Source of the DNA: Paraburkholderia kururiensis
GTDB lineage: Bacteria > Pseudomonadota > Gammaproteobacteria > Burkholderiales > Burkholderiaceae
Reading direction: 5' to 3'
Assembly: GCF_034424375.1 (NCBI RefSeq)
Contig: NZ_CP139965.1
Coordinates: 4,216,001 to 4,280,000, forward strand
DNA: 64,000 nt
Shown here: piece by piece, positions 6,510 to 14,981 of the stretch
Numbering within the stretch: the stretch's first letter is position 1
Layout of the letters: every line of letters begins with the position of its first letter
Made by a program: the position numbers and the translations under genes
Notes under the pieces: generated by a model
Seen by the model: the letters and a program-made list of their open reading frames with translations, nothing else
What the model was told of the DNA's origin: nothing
Database searches by the model: none

Positions 6510-8231
6510 TTAGCGCAAATTGGTCTTCGCGAGTTCGATGATCTCGTCGCCGCGTCCGTTCAATACAGCACGCAACATGTAGAGGCTGAAGCCCTTGGCC
6601 TGTGCCAGTTCGATCTTCGGCGGCATGGCGAGTTCGTGCTTCGAGGTCACCACGTCGACGACGGCCGGGCCCGCGTGATTGAACGCCTGCTGCAGCGCCA
6701 ATTCGAGTTGTTCCGAGTCCTCCACGCGAACGCCGAAGATGCCGGCGGCCTGCGCGATGGCAGCGAAGTCGGTTTTGCTCAGATCGACGTTGGTATCGAG
6801 ATAACCGGCGGCTTTCAACTCCATCGAAACGAATCCAAGCAAGCTGTTGTTGTAGACAACCACCTTGATTGGCAAGTCGAGTTGCCGCGCGGTGAGCAGG
6901 TCGCCGAGCAACATCGAGAGGCCCCCGTCGCCCGAAAGGGAAATAACCTGACGCGTGGGCTGCGCAGCCTTGACGCCCAGCGCCTGCGGCATGGCGTTCG
7001 CCATCGACCCGTGATTGAACGAGCCGTGCAACCGTCGCTTGCCGTTCATCGTGAGGTAACGCGCGGCCCATAGCGTGGGCGTTCCGACATCGGCGGTGAA
7101 AATCGCATCGTCCTCTGCGAGCGCATCGACTACCTTCGTGAGGTACTGCGGATGAATCGGCTGACCGCTCGAAGAAGGCGTTGCGAGGTCGTCCAGCCCC
7201 TGACGCGCCGACACGTAGTGCGCCCGAGCTTTCTCGAGGAACCTCCGGTCGGATTTGCGTTGCAGCTTCGGGAGCAACGCGGCCACCGTTTCCTTCACCG
7301 TACCGACAAGCCCGAGTTCAAGCGGCGCGCGCCGCCCGAGTTGCCGTCCCTTCCAGTCGATCTGCACGATCTTCGCGCTGGGCGGATAGAACGGGCGATA
7401 CGGAAAATCGCAGCCGAGCAGCAGCAGCGTGTCGCACGACATCATTGCCTGGTAGCCCGAACTGAATCCGATGAGCCCAGTCATGCCGACATCGAACGGA
7501 TTGTCGTACTCGATGAACGGTTTGCCCCGCAACGCATGAACCACCGGCGCACCGAGCGCATCGGCCAGCGCGACCACTTCGTCGTGCGCGCCCGCCACGC
7601 CGCTGCCGCACATGAGCGTAACCGCCTCGCTCTGATCGAGCAGTGCGGCAAGGCGCGAGAGTTCCGCGTCCGAGGGGACGATGGCAGACGGACTCGTGGC
7701 GCTCCAGCGCGGTACTGCATCGGGCAGCTCGCTCAACGCGACGTCGCCCGGCAACACCACGACCGCGACACCGCGCTCGTCTATAGCGGTACGCATCGCG
7801 CGTTCCAGCACGCGCGGAAATTGCGACGCGTTGGTGACCAGTTCGGCGAAATGGCTGCATTCGCGGAACAACTCCTGGGGATGCGTTTCCTGAAAGTAGC
7901 CGAGACCGATCTCCGTCGAAGGAATATGGGCCGCAATCACGAGCACGGGCTGATGGTTGCGGTGGCAGTCGAACAATCCGTTGATGAGATGCAGATTGCC
8001 CGGGCCGCAGCTTCCCGCGCACACGGCGAGGCGGCCGCTCGCGGCAGCGTCCGCGCCTGCGGCGAAGGCCGCTGCTTCCTCGTGACGGGTATGCATCCAG
8101 CGTATTGTTCCAAGCTGATCGAGGCTGTATGCGAGCCCGTTGAGGCTGTCGCCCGTCACGCCCCAAATGCGCTCGACGCCCGCGGCTGCGAGTGTCTTCG
8201 CGAGATATTCAGCGATCGTTTGCCTTGACAT
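6510..8231 (-). CDS. poxB: pyruvate dehydrogenase (quinone), PoxB
   Basis: A 573-residue ThDP- and FAD-dependent flavoprotein that oxidises pyruvate to acetate and CO2, passing electrons to membrane ubiquinone. It follows E. coli PoxB almost collinearly: RIWGVTGDSLNGL at 21-33, the catalytic Glu in T-R-H-E-E (about residue 51), SCGPGNLHLINGLFDCHRN, and the ThDP motif GDGG near 435. The C-terminal lipid-binding stretch (GDEIIELAKTNLR) is retained. ATG 8231 is preferred over an in-frame ATG four codons upstream because AGAAAGG precedes it. The gene is transcribed alone. Acetate-forming overflow metabolism is the likely role. Confidence 0.95.
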   Translation of the reverse strand: MSRQTIAEYLAKTLAAAGVERIWGVTGDSLNGLAYSLDQLGTIRWMHTRHEEAAAFAAGADAAASGRLAVCAGSCGPGNLHLINGLFDCHRNHQPVLVIAAHIPSTEIGLGYFQETHPQELFRECSHFAELVTNASQFPRVLERAMRTAIDERGVAVVVLPGDVALSELPDAVPRWSATSPSAIVPSDAELSRLAALLDQSEAVTLMCGSGVAGAHDEVVALADALGAPVVHALRGKPFIEYDNPFDVGMTGLIGFSSGYQAMMSCDTLLLLGCDFPYRPFYPPSAKIVQIDWKGRQLGRRAPLELGLVGTVKETVAALLPKLQRKSDRRFLEKARAHYVSARQGLDDLATPSSSGQPIHPQYLTKVVDALAEDDAIFTADVGTPTLWAARYLTMNGKRRLHGSFNHGSMANAMPQALGVKAAQPTRQVISLSGDGGLSMLLGDLLTARQLDLPIKVVVYNNSLLGFVSMELKAAGYLDTNVDLSKTDFAAIAQAAGIFGVRVEDSEQLELALQQAFNHAGPAVVDVVTSKHELAMPPKIELAQAKGFSLYMLRAVLNGRGDEIIELAKTNLR

Positions 8232-8650
8232 GCCTTTCTCCATGAAAGCGGCCTGGCCGATATGCCGAGCCCGGTGTGTGCCAAATCAGCATAGGGCAGG
8301 GGCGGCACCGACGCGCTTAATCGTCGCTGAATCGTTCTTAATGGGGTGGCAGGTAGGCGGGGAAGACCGTTAGCTCGGCGACAGCCGAATGTCTTTCATA
8401 TCGACGTGATGGGGCGCCTGCGTACACGTGAGGCACGGTATCGTGGCGTCCTGCCGACCGTTGCGCGCGGTGAAGGAGCTCGCCGCCGAGTGGAAAACAC
8501 AGTGAGGAGGCTGAGGTATGAGCCATCTAACGCGCGCAACATCTCGCGCCGGATGAAGCACGACGGTTGGCTTGCGGAATCTGGCTGCGAGGTCGCTGCA
8601 ATCTGGGTGCAGCAGGAGGGGAAGCGAAACGGCGGAAACCTTGACCAGCT
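8232..8650. other. intergenic region upstream of poxB
   Basis: There are open frames on both strands, as expected at this GC content, but none has a convincing ribosome-binding site or recognisable protein. The poxB promoter should lie in the first 150 bases. I see no strong repeat or terminator. Confidence 0.5.
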
Positions 8651-8726
8651 TGGCGCGCCCGGCTGGGATCGAACCAGCAACCCCTGCCTTCGGAGGGCAG
8701 TACTCTATCCATTGAGCTACGGGCGC
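8651..8726 (-). tRNA. tRNA-Arg (CCG)
   Basis: A 76-base cloverleaf on the minus strand. The acceptor stem pairs GCGCCCG (8720-8726) with CGGGCGC (8655-8661), followed by discriminator G and an encoded CCA. The anticodon stem CTGCC/GGCAG encloses loop CTCCGAA, so the anticodon is CCG and it reads CGG arginine codons. The T-loop GGTTCGATCC is intact. It stands alone, and I see no integrated element at its 3' end. Confidence 0.95.
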
Positions 8727-9046
8727 TTCAACACGAAAGCGCCGCAACCGGGGGTTGCAGCGCTCAGCGAGACCGAGAGAATAACCGCTTTCGCCGCCTG
8801 CGTCCACCGCGCTGCCGTGACGAAACCGCGTAACGGCGCGGCTTGGCGCGCAATTTTCGCGCCGTCCATCGCGGTCAAGAAGCCCCTCGCCGTTCCCGCC
8901 CTGTTTCGGGTAAACGCCTGCTGAACACGTGCCGCCGGCGCACACCGGCGCCGAAACCTTGCGTCTATAATCGCTCGTGTTTGATCTGAATCATGTCATT
9001 GCCGTCCTGCTGTACCGCTCACAAAATCAACGGAGACGAGACAAGC
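8727..9046 (+). promoter_or_regulatory. intergenic region with candidate promoter for the cytochrome c gene
   Basis: A perfect TATAAT at 8966-8971 lies about 75 bases before the cytochrome gene, with no good -35 hexamer at the usual spacing. The remainder is GC-rich, with no supported gene. Confidence 0.45.
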
Positions 9047-9967
9047 ATGAGCGAAGCACCCCACGGAGCCCCGATCAAAACACCCGGCCAGCTGATCGCC
9101 GCTGTCATCGCCGGATTTGCCATTCCCGTCATCGTCATTGCGCTGCTCGCCTACTACGTCGACAACTCGACGCGTACGGGCGCGGGCACCGACGAGCTCT
9201 CCGATGCCGCCGTCGCCCAGCGCATCGCGCCCATCGCCCAGCTGAACCTGCGCGCCGCCAACGCGCCGCACGTCTACAAAACCGGCGAGCAGGTCTATCA
9301 GGCAGTCTGTTCCGCGTGCCACGCGGCGGGCGCGGCCGGGGCGCCGAAGTTCGGCAACTCGGGCGACTGGGGACCGCGCATCTCGCAGGGCTTCGACACG
9401 CTCTGGCACAACGCCCTCAACGGCAAGAACGCCATGCCGCCGCGCGGCGGCACGAGCCCCGACGACTACAGCGACTACGAAATCGGCCTCGCCGTCGCCT
9501 ACATGGCCAATCACGGCGGCGCACAGTTCCAGGATCCGCCGAAGCCGGCCGCCGGCGCGCAGGGCGCATCGGCTGCGGCGGGAGCGTCCGGCACAGCGAC
9601 GGCAGCGGCAGCCTCGGGCGCCGATGCATCCGCAGCCGGCGCGCAGGCGGCGGCTGCCATGGCCGCGCTCGCAAGCGCGCCGCAGGCCGCGACTCCGGCG
9701 GCAGGCGCCACGCAAAGTGCGGACGCGTCCCAAGCCGGCAAGGCGCTCTATCAGCAGGTGTGTCAGGCCTGTCACGCCGCGGGCGTGCTCAACGCGCCGA
9801 AGTTCGGCGACAAGGAAGCCTGGGCGCCGCGCCTGAAAGACCCGATGGACGTGGTCTACAACTACGCGCTGCACGGCAAGGGCGCGATGCCGCCGAAGGG
9901 CGGCTCGAACGCGTCCGACGCGGACGTGAAAGCCGCCGTCGATTACATGGTCAGCGCGGCGAAGTGA
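9047..9967 (+). CDS. membrane-anchored di-haem cytochrome c (c5-type domains)
   Basis: The 306-residue product has one N-terminal membrane anchor (about 17-37) and two class I c-type domains. Haem motifs are C88-S-A-C91-H92 and C239-Q-A-C242-H243, each followed by an A-M-P-P-(R/K)-G-G segment that supplies the Met ligand. The domains are clearly duplicated and joined by an Ala/Ser/Gly-rich linker of about 65 residues, which would let them move independently. It should carry electrons on the periplasmic face, probably to a terminal oxidase. ATG 9047 follows GGAGACGAG; an upstream in-frame ATG lacks a ribosome site. It overlaps the end of the convergent gene by 17 bases. Confidence 0.9.
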   Translation: MSEAPHGAPIKTPGQLIAAVIAGFAIPVIVIALLAYYVDNSTRTGAGTDELSDAAVAQRIAPIAQLNLRAANAPHVYKTGEQVYQAVCSACHAAGAAGAPKFGNSGDWGPRISQGFDTLWHNALNGKNAMPPRGGTSPDDYSDYEIGLAVAYMANHGGAQFQDPPKPAAGAQGASAAAGASGTATAAAASGADASAAGAQAAAAMAALASAPQAATPAAGATQSADASQAGKALYQQVCQACHAAGVLNAPKFGDKEAWAPRLKDPMDVVYNYALHGKGAMPPKGGSNASDADVKAAVDYMVSAAK

Positions 9968-10556
9968 GCGAAGCGAGCGGAACCGCAGGCTCGGTGAACG
10001 GCGCCACGAACGCGAAAGCGGGCGCGGCGCGTCTCAACGCATCGAGCTCGTCACGCAGCGCGACCGGGGAAAGCCAGGGGTAGGGAAGTCGCTCGTGCAC
10101 TTGCGCGAGCAACCTCGCGTCGTGGTCCGCGATCACGTCCATACGGGCAATCTGGATGTGAAAGTGCGCCACGCGCGGCTCAGTCCCGTCAATGCCAGGC
10201 GAGAACGTCCAGTCGTACACGCCGTGCCCGATCCGCAGCGCTCCGGCCTCGGGCTCACGCATCACGACGAGCCACGGCAGGCCCGCAATGCTTCCGTTTC
10301 GCGGCTGCAAAGCATCGCACACGTAGTAGGTTCGGCACTGGCTGTAGCGGGCGCCGAAGTCGGTCACGAGCGTCCTGGCGATGGCATCGGCGCCCGCTAC
10401 GCGCGAGGGAAACGCGATGTTTTCGGTAGCGAGAGAAAAGGCGAGTTCAGCGTCGCGGGCGAATACATCGCCAATTCGCTGCGGACGGTTGTTGTCTTTC
10501 GCGTCGATGTACGCCTCGAGCAGGGCGCGATAGCGTTCGGTGGCCGGCGTGTTCAC
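9951..10556 (-). CDS. NTF2/SnoaL-like hypothetical protein
   Basis: About 201 residues. Residues 1-130 show the pattern of a small NTF2-fold protein: an N-terminal helical A-T-E-R-Y-R-A-L-L-E-A-Y, then ARDAELAFS and strands including Y-D-W-T-F and H-F-H-I-Q. No catalytic residues are certain. GTG 10556 is chosen because AGAGG lies just upstream; the frame is open to a TTG at 10616, which has no ribosome site. It runs convergently into the cytochrome c gene. The function is unknown. Confidence 0.6.
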   Translation of the reverse strand: MNTPATERYRALLEAYIDAKDNNRPQRIGDVFARDAELAFSLATENIAFPSRVAGADAIARTLVTDFGARYSQCRTYYVCDALQPRNGSIAGLPWLVVMREPEAGALRIGHGVYDWTFSPGIDGTEPRVAHFHIQIARMDVIADHDARLLAQVHERLPYPWLSPVALRDELDALRRAAPAFAFVAPFTEPAVPLASLTSPR

Positions 10557-10686
10557 ATAGCCTCTGAGGTTGGAACGGATCGCCACTCTAGCCGGCAATC
10601 CGCGCCCCGCCGGCAATGAGCCCTGCCCGCTGCAGGGTCTTCGGTTCGGGGGCGCCTCGATGGGTGCCTCTTCGCCCCCCTTCCCC

Positions 10687-12777
10687 TCAAGCCTTCTGCA
10701 ACAGCGCCTTGAGGCTTGCCAGCCTGTCCTTCGGCGTCATCGGCGCCTCGTCTTCGGTGGGCGGCGGCGCTTCGTCCAGGCCCATCTCGGCGATGAAGCG
10801 CGACGCTTCGCACACGATGGTCTCCCGCGCCCGCTTGCGCTTCTTGCACCAGTTCAGATGCAGGCTGCGCTGCGCGCGCGTGATCGCCACGTACATGAGG
10901 CGCCGCTCTTCCTCGATGCGCGCGTCGTCGATGGGTTCGTCGTCCGCGCCGCCGCGGTGCGGCATGATGCCTTCCTCCACGCCCACGAGGAACACGTGCG
11001 GATACTCGAGCCCCTTCGACGCGTGCACGGTCGACAGGCGCACCGCGTCCGGGTCTTCGTCCTTACCTTCCAGCATCGACATCAACGCGACGGTCTGGAT
11101 CAGGCCCAGCAGGTTCTTGCCGGTGTCCGCGAGGCCGTCGGCGTTGTCGTAGCCGGTGGCCTCGCCTTCGTCCGAAATTTCCTGCTCGGGCTTGGTGCCC
11201 TTGCGCTTCAGCCACTCCAGAAACTCCAGCACGTTCTGCCACTTCGCCTGCGCCTGACGTTCGTCGAACGCGTCGTACAGGTAGGCCTCGTAGTGGATGG
11301 CTTCCATGAGGTCGTCCAGCACGGTGGTGGCGGGGTCTTTGTCCGCGCGGTCGGTCAGGCGCTGCATGAAATCGCAGAAGGTGCGCATCGGTTCGATCTG
11401 GCGCGCCGACAGGCGTGCCTCGATGCCGCCCATGTACACGGCCTCGAACAGCGACACCTTCGCCTGGCCCGCGAACGCGCCCAGCGCTTCGAGCGTGGTG
11501 TTGCCCACGCCGCGGCGCGGCGTGGTGATGGCGCGGATGAAGGCGGGGTCGTCGTCGGGGTTCGCGATCAGGCGCAGGTAGGCGCAGATGTCCTTGATCT
11601 CGGCCTTGTCGAAGAACGACTGGCCGCCCGAGAGCACGTACGGAATGCGCTCGCGCCGCAGCACCTGCTCGAAGATGCGCGCCTGGAAGTTGCCGCGATA
11701 GAGAATCGCGTAGTCGCGAAACTGCGCGCGCCGCTCGAATTTGTGCGCCGAGAGCCGGAAGACGACGGACTCCGCCTCGTGCTCCTCGTCGTTGCAGCCG
11801 GTCACGGTGATCGAGTCGCCCATGCCGTGCTCGGACCACAGCTTCTTCTCGAACAGCTTCGGGTTGTTCGCGATGACGTTGTTCGCCGCCGTGAGAATGC
11901 GCACGGTGGACCGATAGTTCTGTTCGAGCTTGATGACGTGCAGCTTCGGGAAGTCCTTGCCGAGCTGCGCAAGATTTTCGAGCGTCGCGCCGCGCCAGCC
12001 GTAGATGGCCTGGTCGTCGTCGCCCACGGCCGTGAACGCGGCGCGCGGTCCGGCCAGCAGCTTGAGCAGTTCGTACTGACACGCGTTGGTGTCCTGGTAC
12101 TCGTCGATCAGCAGATAACGCAGCCGGTTCTGCCAGCGGTCGCGCACGGGCTCGTTCTTTGCGAAGAGCTCGGTCGGCAGGCGGATGAGGTCGTCGAAAT
12201 CCACGGCCTGATACGCGTGCAGCGTCGCGACGTAATTGCGGTACACGATGGCCGCCTGGTGCTCGTCCTCGTTCGACGCCGTGGCCATGGCCTCTTCAGG
12301 CGTCACGAGTCCGTTCTTCCACAGCGAAATGATGGTCTGGATCTTGCGGATGAAGCCCTTGTCCGTGGAGCCCACCTGCTCCTGGATCATGGCGAAGCAG
12401 TCGTCGGAATCCATGATCGAGAACTGCGGCTTGAGGCCCACGTGCTCGGCCTCCTGCCGCAGGATCTGCACGCCCAGCGAGTGAAAAGTACACACGGTGA
12501 GCTGGTTGACCGGCACCTTGCGGCCTTCCTTGCCCGGCGTGGTGAGCGTCTTGCCTTCGAGCAGCTTGCCCACCCGCTCGCGCATTTCGGCGGCGGCCTT
12601 GTTCGTGAAGGTGACGGCGGCAATATGGCGCGGCTCGAAGCCTTTGGCCTCGATGAGATGCGCGATCTTCTGGGTGATCACGCGCGTCTTGCCGCTGCCC
12701 GCGCCGGCGAGCACGAGACAGGGACCGTCGAGATAGCGCACCGCTTCGCTTTGGGCGGAATTCAGGCCTGCGGACAT
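10687..12777 (-). CDS. rep: ATP-dependent DNA helicase Rep
   Basis: A 696-residue superfamily 1A helicase. Walker A GAGSGKT is at 25-31, followed by A-V-T-F-T-N-K-A-A-A-E-M-R-E-R, Walker B L-I-D-E-Y-Q-D-T-N, GDDDQAIYGWRGA, the F-E-K-K-L-W-S-E-H stretch close to E. coli Rep, and the late motifs S-T-V-H-A-S-K-G-L-E and V-A-I-T-R-A-Q. It unwinds DNA 3'-5' and clears proteins ahead of replication forks. The start is ATG 12777, matching the family N-terminus; the frame stays open about 390 codons further upstream, but that stretch is antisense to the next gene and not coding. Confidence 0.92.
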   Translation of the reverse strand: MSAGLNSAQSEAVRYLDGPCLVLAGAGSGKTRVITQKIAHLIEAKGFEPRHIAAVTFTNKAAAEMRERVGKLLEGKTLTTPGKEGRKVPVNQLTVCTFHSLGVQILRQEAEHVGLKPQFSIMDSDDCFAMIQEQVGSTDKGFIRKIQTIISLWKNGLVTPEEAMATASNEDEHQAAIVYRNYVATLHAYQAVDFDDLIRLPTELFAKNEPVRDRWQNRLRYLLIDEYQDTNACQYELLKLLAGPRAAFTAVGDDDQAIYGWRGATLENLAQLGKDFPKLHVIKLEQNYRSTVRILTAANNVIANNPKLFEKKLWSEHGMGDSITVTGCNDEEHEAESVVFRLSAHKFERRAQFRDYAILYRGNFQARIFEQVLRRERIPYVLSGGQSFFDKAEIKDICAYLRLIANPDDDPAFIRAITTPRRGVGNTTLEALGAFAGQAKVSLFEAVYMGGIEARLSARQIEPMRTFCDFMQRLTDRADKDPATTVLDDLMEAIHYEAYLYDAFDERQAQAKWQNVLEFLEWLKRKGTKPEQEISDEGEATGYDNADGLADTGKNLLGLIQTVALMSMLEGKDEDPDAVRLSTVHASKGLEYPHVFLVGVEEGIMPHRGGADDEPIDDARIEEERRLMYVAITRAQRSLHLNWCKKRKRARETIVCEASRFIAEMGLDEAPPPTEDEAPMTPKDRLASLKALLQKA

Positions 12778-13065
12778 CGTTGCTGGAATGGGGAATGACA
12801 GGTGGCACCGCCGCGGGCGCGAGTCACGCGCGGCGGCGGAAGTTGGAGCCGCGATGTTAACACGGGGCGCGCCTTTACCTTCGGACGCAAGCCCCTTCAG
12901 CCTGAGACGAAACCGCCCCGGCTTCAGTCGGAGGCAAGCACGGCATCGGACGGCCGCGCCCTGCGTGTCATACGGCAACGCCCGCGCCTTCAGCGTGTCA
13001 CAATCGCTGTCTCGCGCGGCCGCCATGGTGGCAGGACAGCGCGCCTTTTTTTGCAGGAAGCTTTC

Positions 13066-14109
13066 ATGACTTCTCCGCTGAAAACAGGTGTGATGGGCTA
13101 CGGCTTCGCCGGCCAGACGTTTCACGCGCCGGTCATCGCGCATTGCGGCAGCGCGACCGTTGCGGCCATCGCCACGGGCCAGGCCGAGCGCGCCCGCGCC
13201 GATTTCCCTTCGGCCACCGTGGTGCCCGACCTCGACGCGCTGCTCGCGCTGGCCGACATCGAATGCGTCGTCATCGCCACGCCCAACGACACGCACTTCG
13301 ATCTCGCGCGCCGCACGCTCGAAGCCGGCAAGCACGTGGTAGTCGACAAGCCGGTCACGCTCACCGCCGCCGAAGCGCGTACGCTCGCGGACCTCGCGGC
13401 GAAGCAGAGCCGCCTCTTCGCGCCGTTCCACAACCGCCGCTGGGACGGCGACTTCCTCACCGTTCGTGACCTCGTGGAAAGCGGCAAGCTGGGCCGCATC
13501 ACGCACTTCGAATCGCATTTCGACCGTTTCCGTCCGGTCGTGCGTCAACGCTGGCGTGAAGAAGCGGCGCGCGGCGGCGGTCTGTTGTTCGACCTCGGCC
13601 CGCATCTCATTGACCAGGCGCTCGTGCTGTTCGACACGCCGCAAACCGTCACCGCCACCGTGAAGACGCATCGCGATCACGGCACCGCGCCCGACTACGT
13701 ACATCTGCAACTCGGCTACGCGGCGCACCAGGTGGTGCTGCACGCCAGCGCGCTCGCCGCCATCGCGCCGCGCTTCGTGGTTCACGGCACGCGTGGCAGC
13801 TACCGCAAGAACGGGCTCGATACCCAGGAAGACCAGCTGAAGGCGGGGCTGCGTCCCGGCGACACCGGCTTCGGCGGCGGCAATGAACCGGGGCTCTTGC
13901 ACGTGATCGAAGGCGAGCAGGAAGTGGAGCGCGCGCATGCCACGCGCGACGGCGACTACATCGGCTTCTATCGGGCGCTGGCGGCCTCGATTCGCGACGG
14001 TGCGCCGTTTCCCGTCAGCGCACAGGACGCGGTGGATGTCATGACCATCATTGAACTGGCCAACCGCAGCGCCGAAGAAGGCCGCACGCTCGCTTTCGCG
14101 TGCGCGTGA
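13066..14109 (+). CDS. Gfo/Idh/MocA family NAD(P)-dependent oxidoreductase
   Basis: A 347-residue two-domain dehydrogenase. The Rossmann motif G-V-M-G-Y-G-F-A-G is at 8-16, and D-K-P at 94-96 replaces the usual E-K-P, keeping the catalytic Lys95. The C-terminal beta-sheet domain contains G-G-G-L-L-F-D-L-G-P-H-L-I-D-Q, where the His is probably catalytic. It resembles E. coli YdgJ-type enzymes acting on sugars or inositols; the substrate is not identifiable. ATG 13066 follows AGGAAG. It is divergent from rep across 288 bases. Confidence 0.88.
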   Translation: MTSPLKTGVMGYGFAGQTFHAPVIAHCGSATVAAIATGQAERARADFPSATVVPDLDALLALADIECVVIATPNDTHFDLARRTLEAGKHVVVDKPVTLTAAEARTLADLAAKQSRLFAPFHNRRWDGDFLTVRDLVESGKLGRITHFESHFDRFRPVVRQRWREEAARGGGLLFDLGPHLIDQALVLFDTPQTVTATVKTHRDHGTAPDYVHLQLGYAAHQVVLHASALAAIAPRFVVHGTRGSYRKNGLDTQEDQLKAGLRPGDTGFGGGNEPGLLHVIEGEQEVERAHATRDGDYIGFYRALAASIRDGAPFPVSAQDAVDVMTIIELANRSAEEGRTLAFACA

Positions 14110-14174
14110 TGTCGCTCGCGCTCCCTGGAAAAACCATAAGCCCCCCCGCCATCATCGCTATAAGGAGAACTGGA

Positions 14175-14579
14175 ATGCCTCGCATGATCCGCGCGCTTGC
14201 CGCCTGCGCGCTGATTTCCGCTCTGGCCGCCTGTGTCGCCCCCCGGCCGCCGCGCAAACCCCATGCACCGCCCCCTCCTTCGCAGACCCAGCCGCGCCCC
14301 GCGCCTGCCCCCACTCCGGCGCCGCCGCCGCGCGACATCGGCCTCGACCGGCTGGACCAGGTCGACAGCCGCATCGACATCCTGCATCGCCGCATCGACG
14401 TGCGCGTCGACAAGGGCTTCTATCCGCAGCCCCAGGGCGACTCGCTGCATCACCGGCTCGACGTGATCCGCGAGGAAGCGCACGACATGGCCGCGCAGCA
14501 CGGCGGCGGCGTTTCCGCTGACGAACAGCGCGTGCTGAATCAGGAACTGGACGGCGCCTCGCGGATAATTGGCGAGTAA
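14175..14579 (+). CDS. small Pro-rich lipoprotein
   Basis: A 134-residue product with a signal peptide ending in the lipobox L-A-A-C20, so it should be lipidated on Cys20. A Pro-rich stretch (22-55) is followed by a charged helical region rich in D-R-I-D-x-L-H-R-R (58-134). TAAGGAG lies 12 bases before ATG 14175. It is probably an envelope protein of unknown function. The promoter of the gcv operon begins at its stop codon. Confidence 0.8.
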   Translation: MPRMIRALAACALISALAACVAPRPPRKPHAPPPPSQTQPRPAPAPTPAPPPRDIGLDRLDQVDSRIDILHRRIDVRVDKGFYPQPQGDSLHHRLDVIREEAHDMAAQHGGGVSADEQRVLNQELDGASRIIGE

Positions 14580-14609
14580 TTGACACGACCCCGGCGGCTC
14601 CCTCACAAT
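14580..14609 (+). promoter_or_regulatory. sigma70 promoter of the gcv operon
   Basis: TTGACA at 14580-14585 and CACAAT at 14604-14609 with an 18-base spacer. The predicted start near 14616 coincides with the beginning of the glycine riboswitch. Confidence 0.7.
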
Positions 14610-14615
14610 CGCCAC

Positions 14616-14881
14616 GCGCGCCGGGAGAGCGCGCCGGTTTTTTGAGCCGGCGCCGCCGAAGGGGCAACCCGCAAACTCTCAGGCAAAAGGACCGTGCGCG
14701 CCGGACCGCCAGCCGCCCCCGGAAACGGGCGTAAAACTGGCACACCGTCCGAACTCTGGAGAGCGGCAGTAGCCCCGGCGCAAGCCTTGCGGGCAGGCTG
14801 CCCACCGAAGGGGCGCGCGCTTCGCCGTGTATCGCTGGATCGCCACGGCAACGCAATCTCTCAGGTATCGAGGACAGAGGG
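14616..14881 (+). ncRNA. tandem glycine riboswitch
   Basis: Two adjacent aptamers show the conserved core twice. The first has GCCGAAGGGGCAA, then AAACTCTCAGGCAAAAGGACCG, spread over 14684-14713, and closes with ACTCTGGAGAG near 14763. The second has CACCGAAGGGGCG near 14801 and AATCTCTCAGGTATCGAGGACAGAGG, split over 14855-14880. It precedes gcvT, the classic target, and is followed by an intrinsic terminator, so glycine binding is expected to turn the operon on. Confidence 0.93.
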
Positions 14882-14946
14882 GCCATGCACCGAACCGTCC
14901 GCCGGCATTTCGCCGCGTGAGGTTCGCTGCATGGCCCTTTTTGTTT
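14880..14946 (+). terminator. riboswitch expression-platform terminator
   Basis: GGGCCATGCA (14880-14889) pairs with TGCATGGCCC (14928-14937). The stem is extended inward by CGAACC/GGTTCG and followed directly by TTTTTGTTTT. It sits 36 bases before gcvT and overlaps the 3' edge of aptamer 2, as expected for ligand-controlled antitermination. Confidence 0.9.
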
Positions 14947-14981
14947 TCGCCGCTTGTTCAACAAGCCAAGCCTGAGGCCCC

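Noticed and set aside
8651..8726. tRNA-Arg as an attachment site for an integrated element
   Set aside because: No integrase gene and no direct repeat of the tRNA 3' end was seen nearby.
8370..8945. Minus-strand frame spanning the tRNA-Arg gene
   Set aside because: It reads through a functional tRNA and has no ribosome site or family resemblance.
12778..13938. Open frame extending rep about 390 codons upstream
   Set aside because: It is antisense to the oxidoreductase gene, does not match helicase N-termini, and MSAGLNSAQS at 12777 is the natural start.
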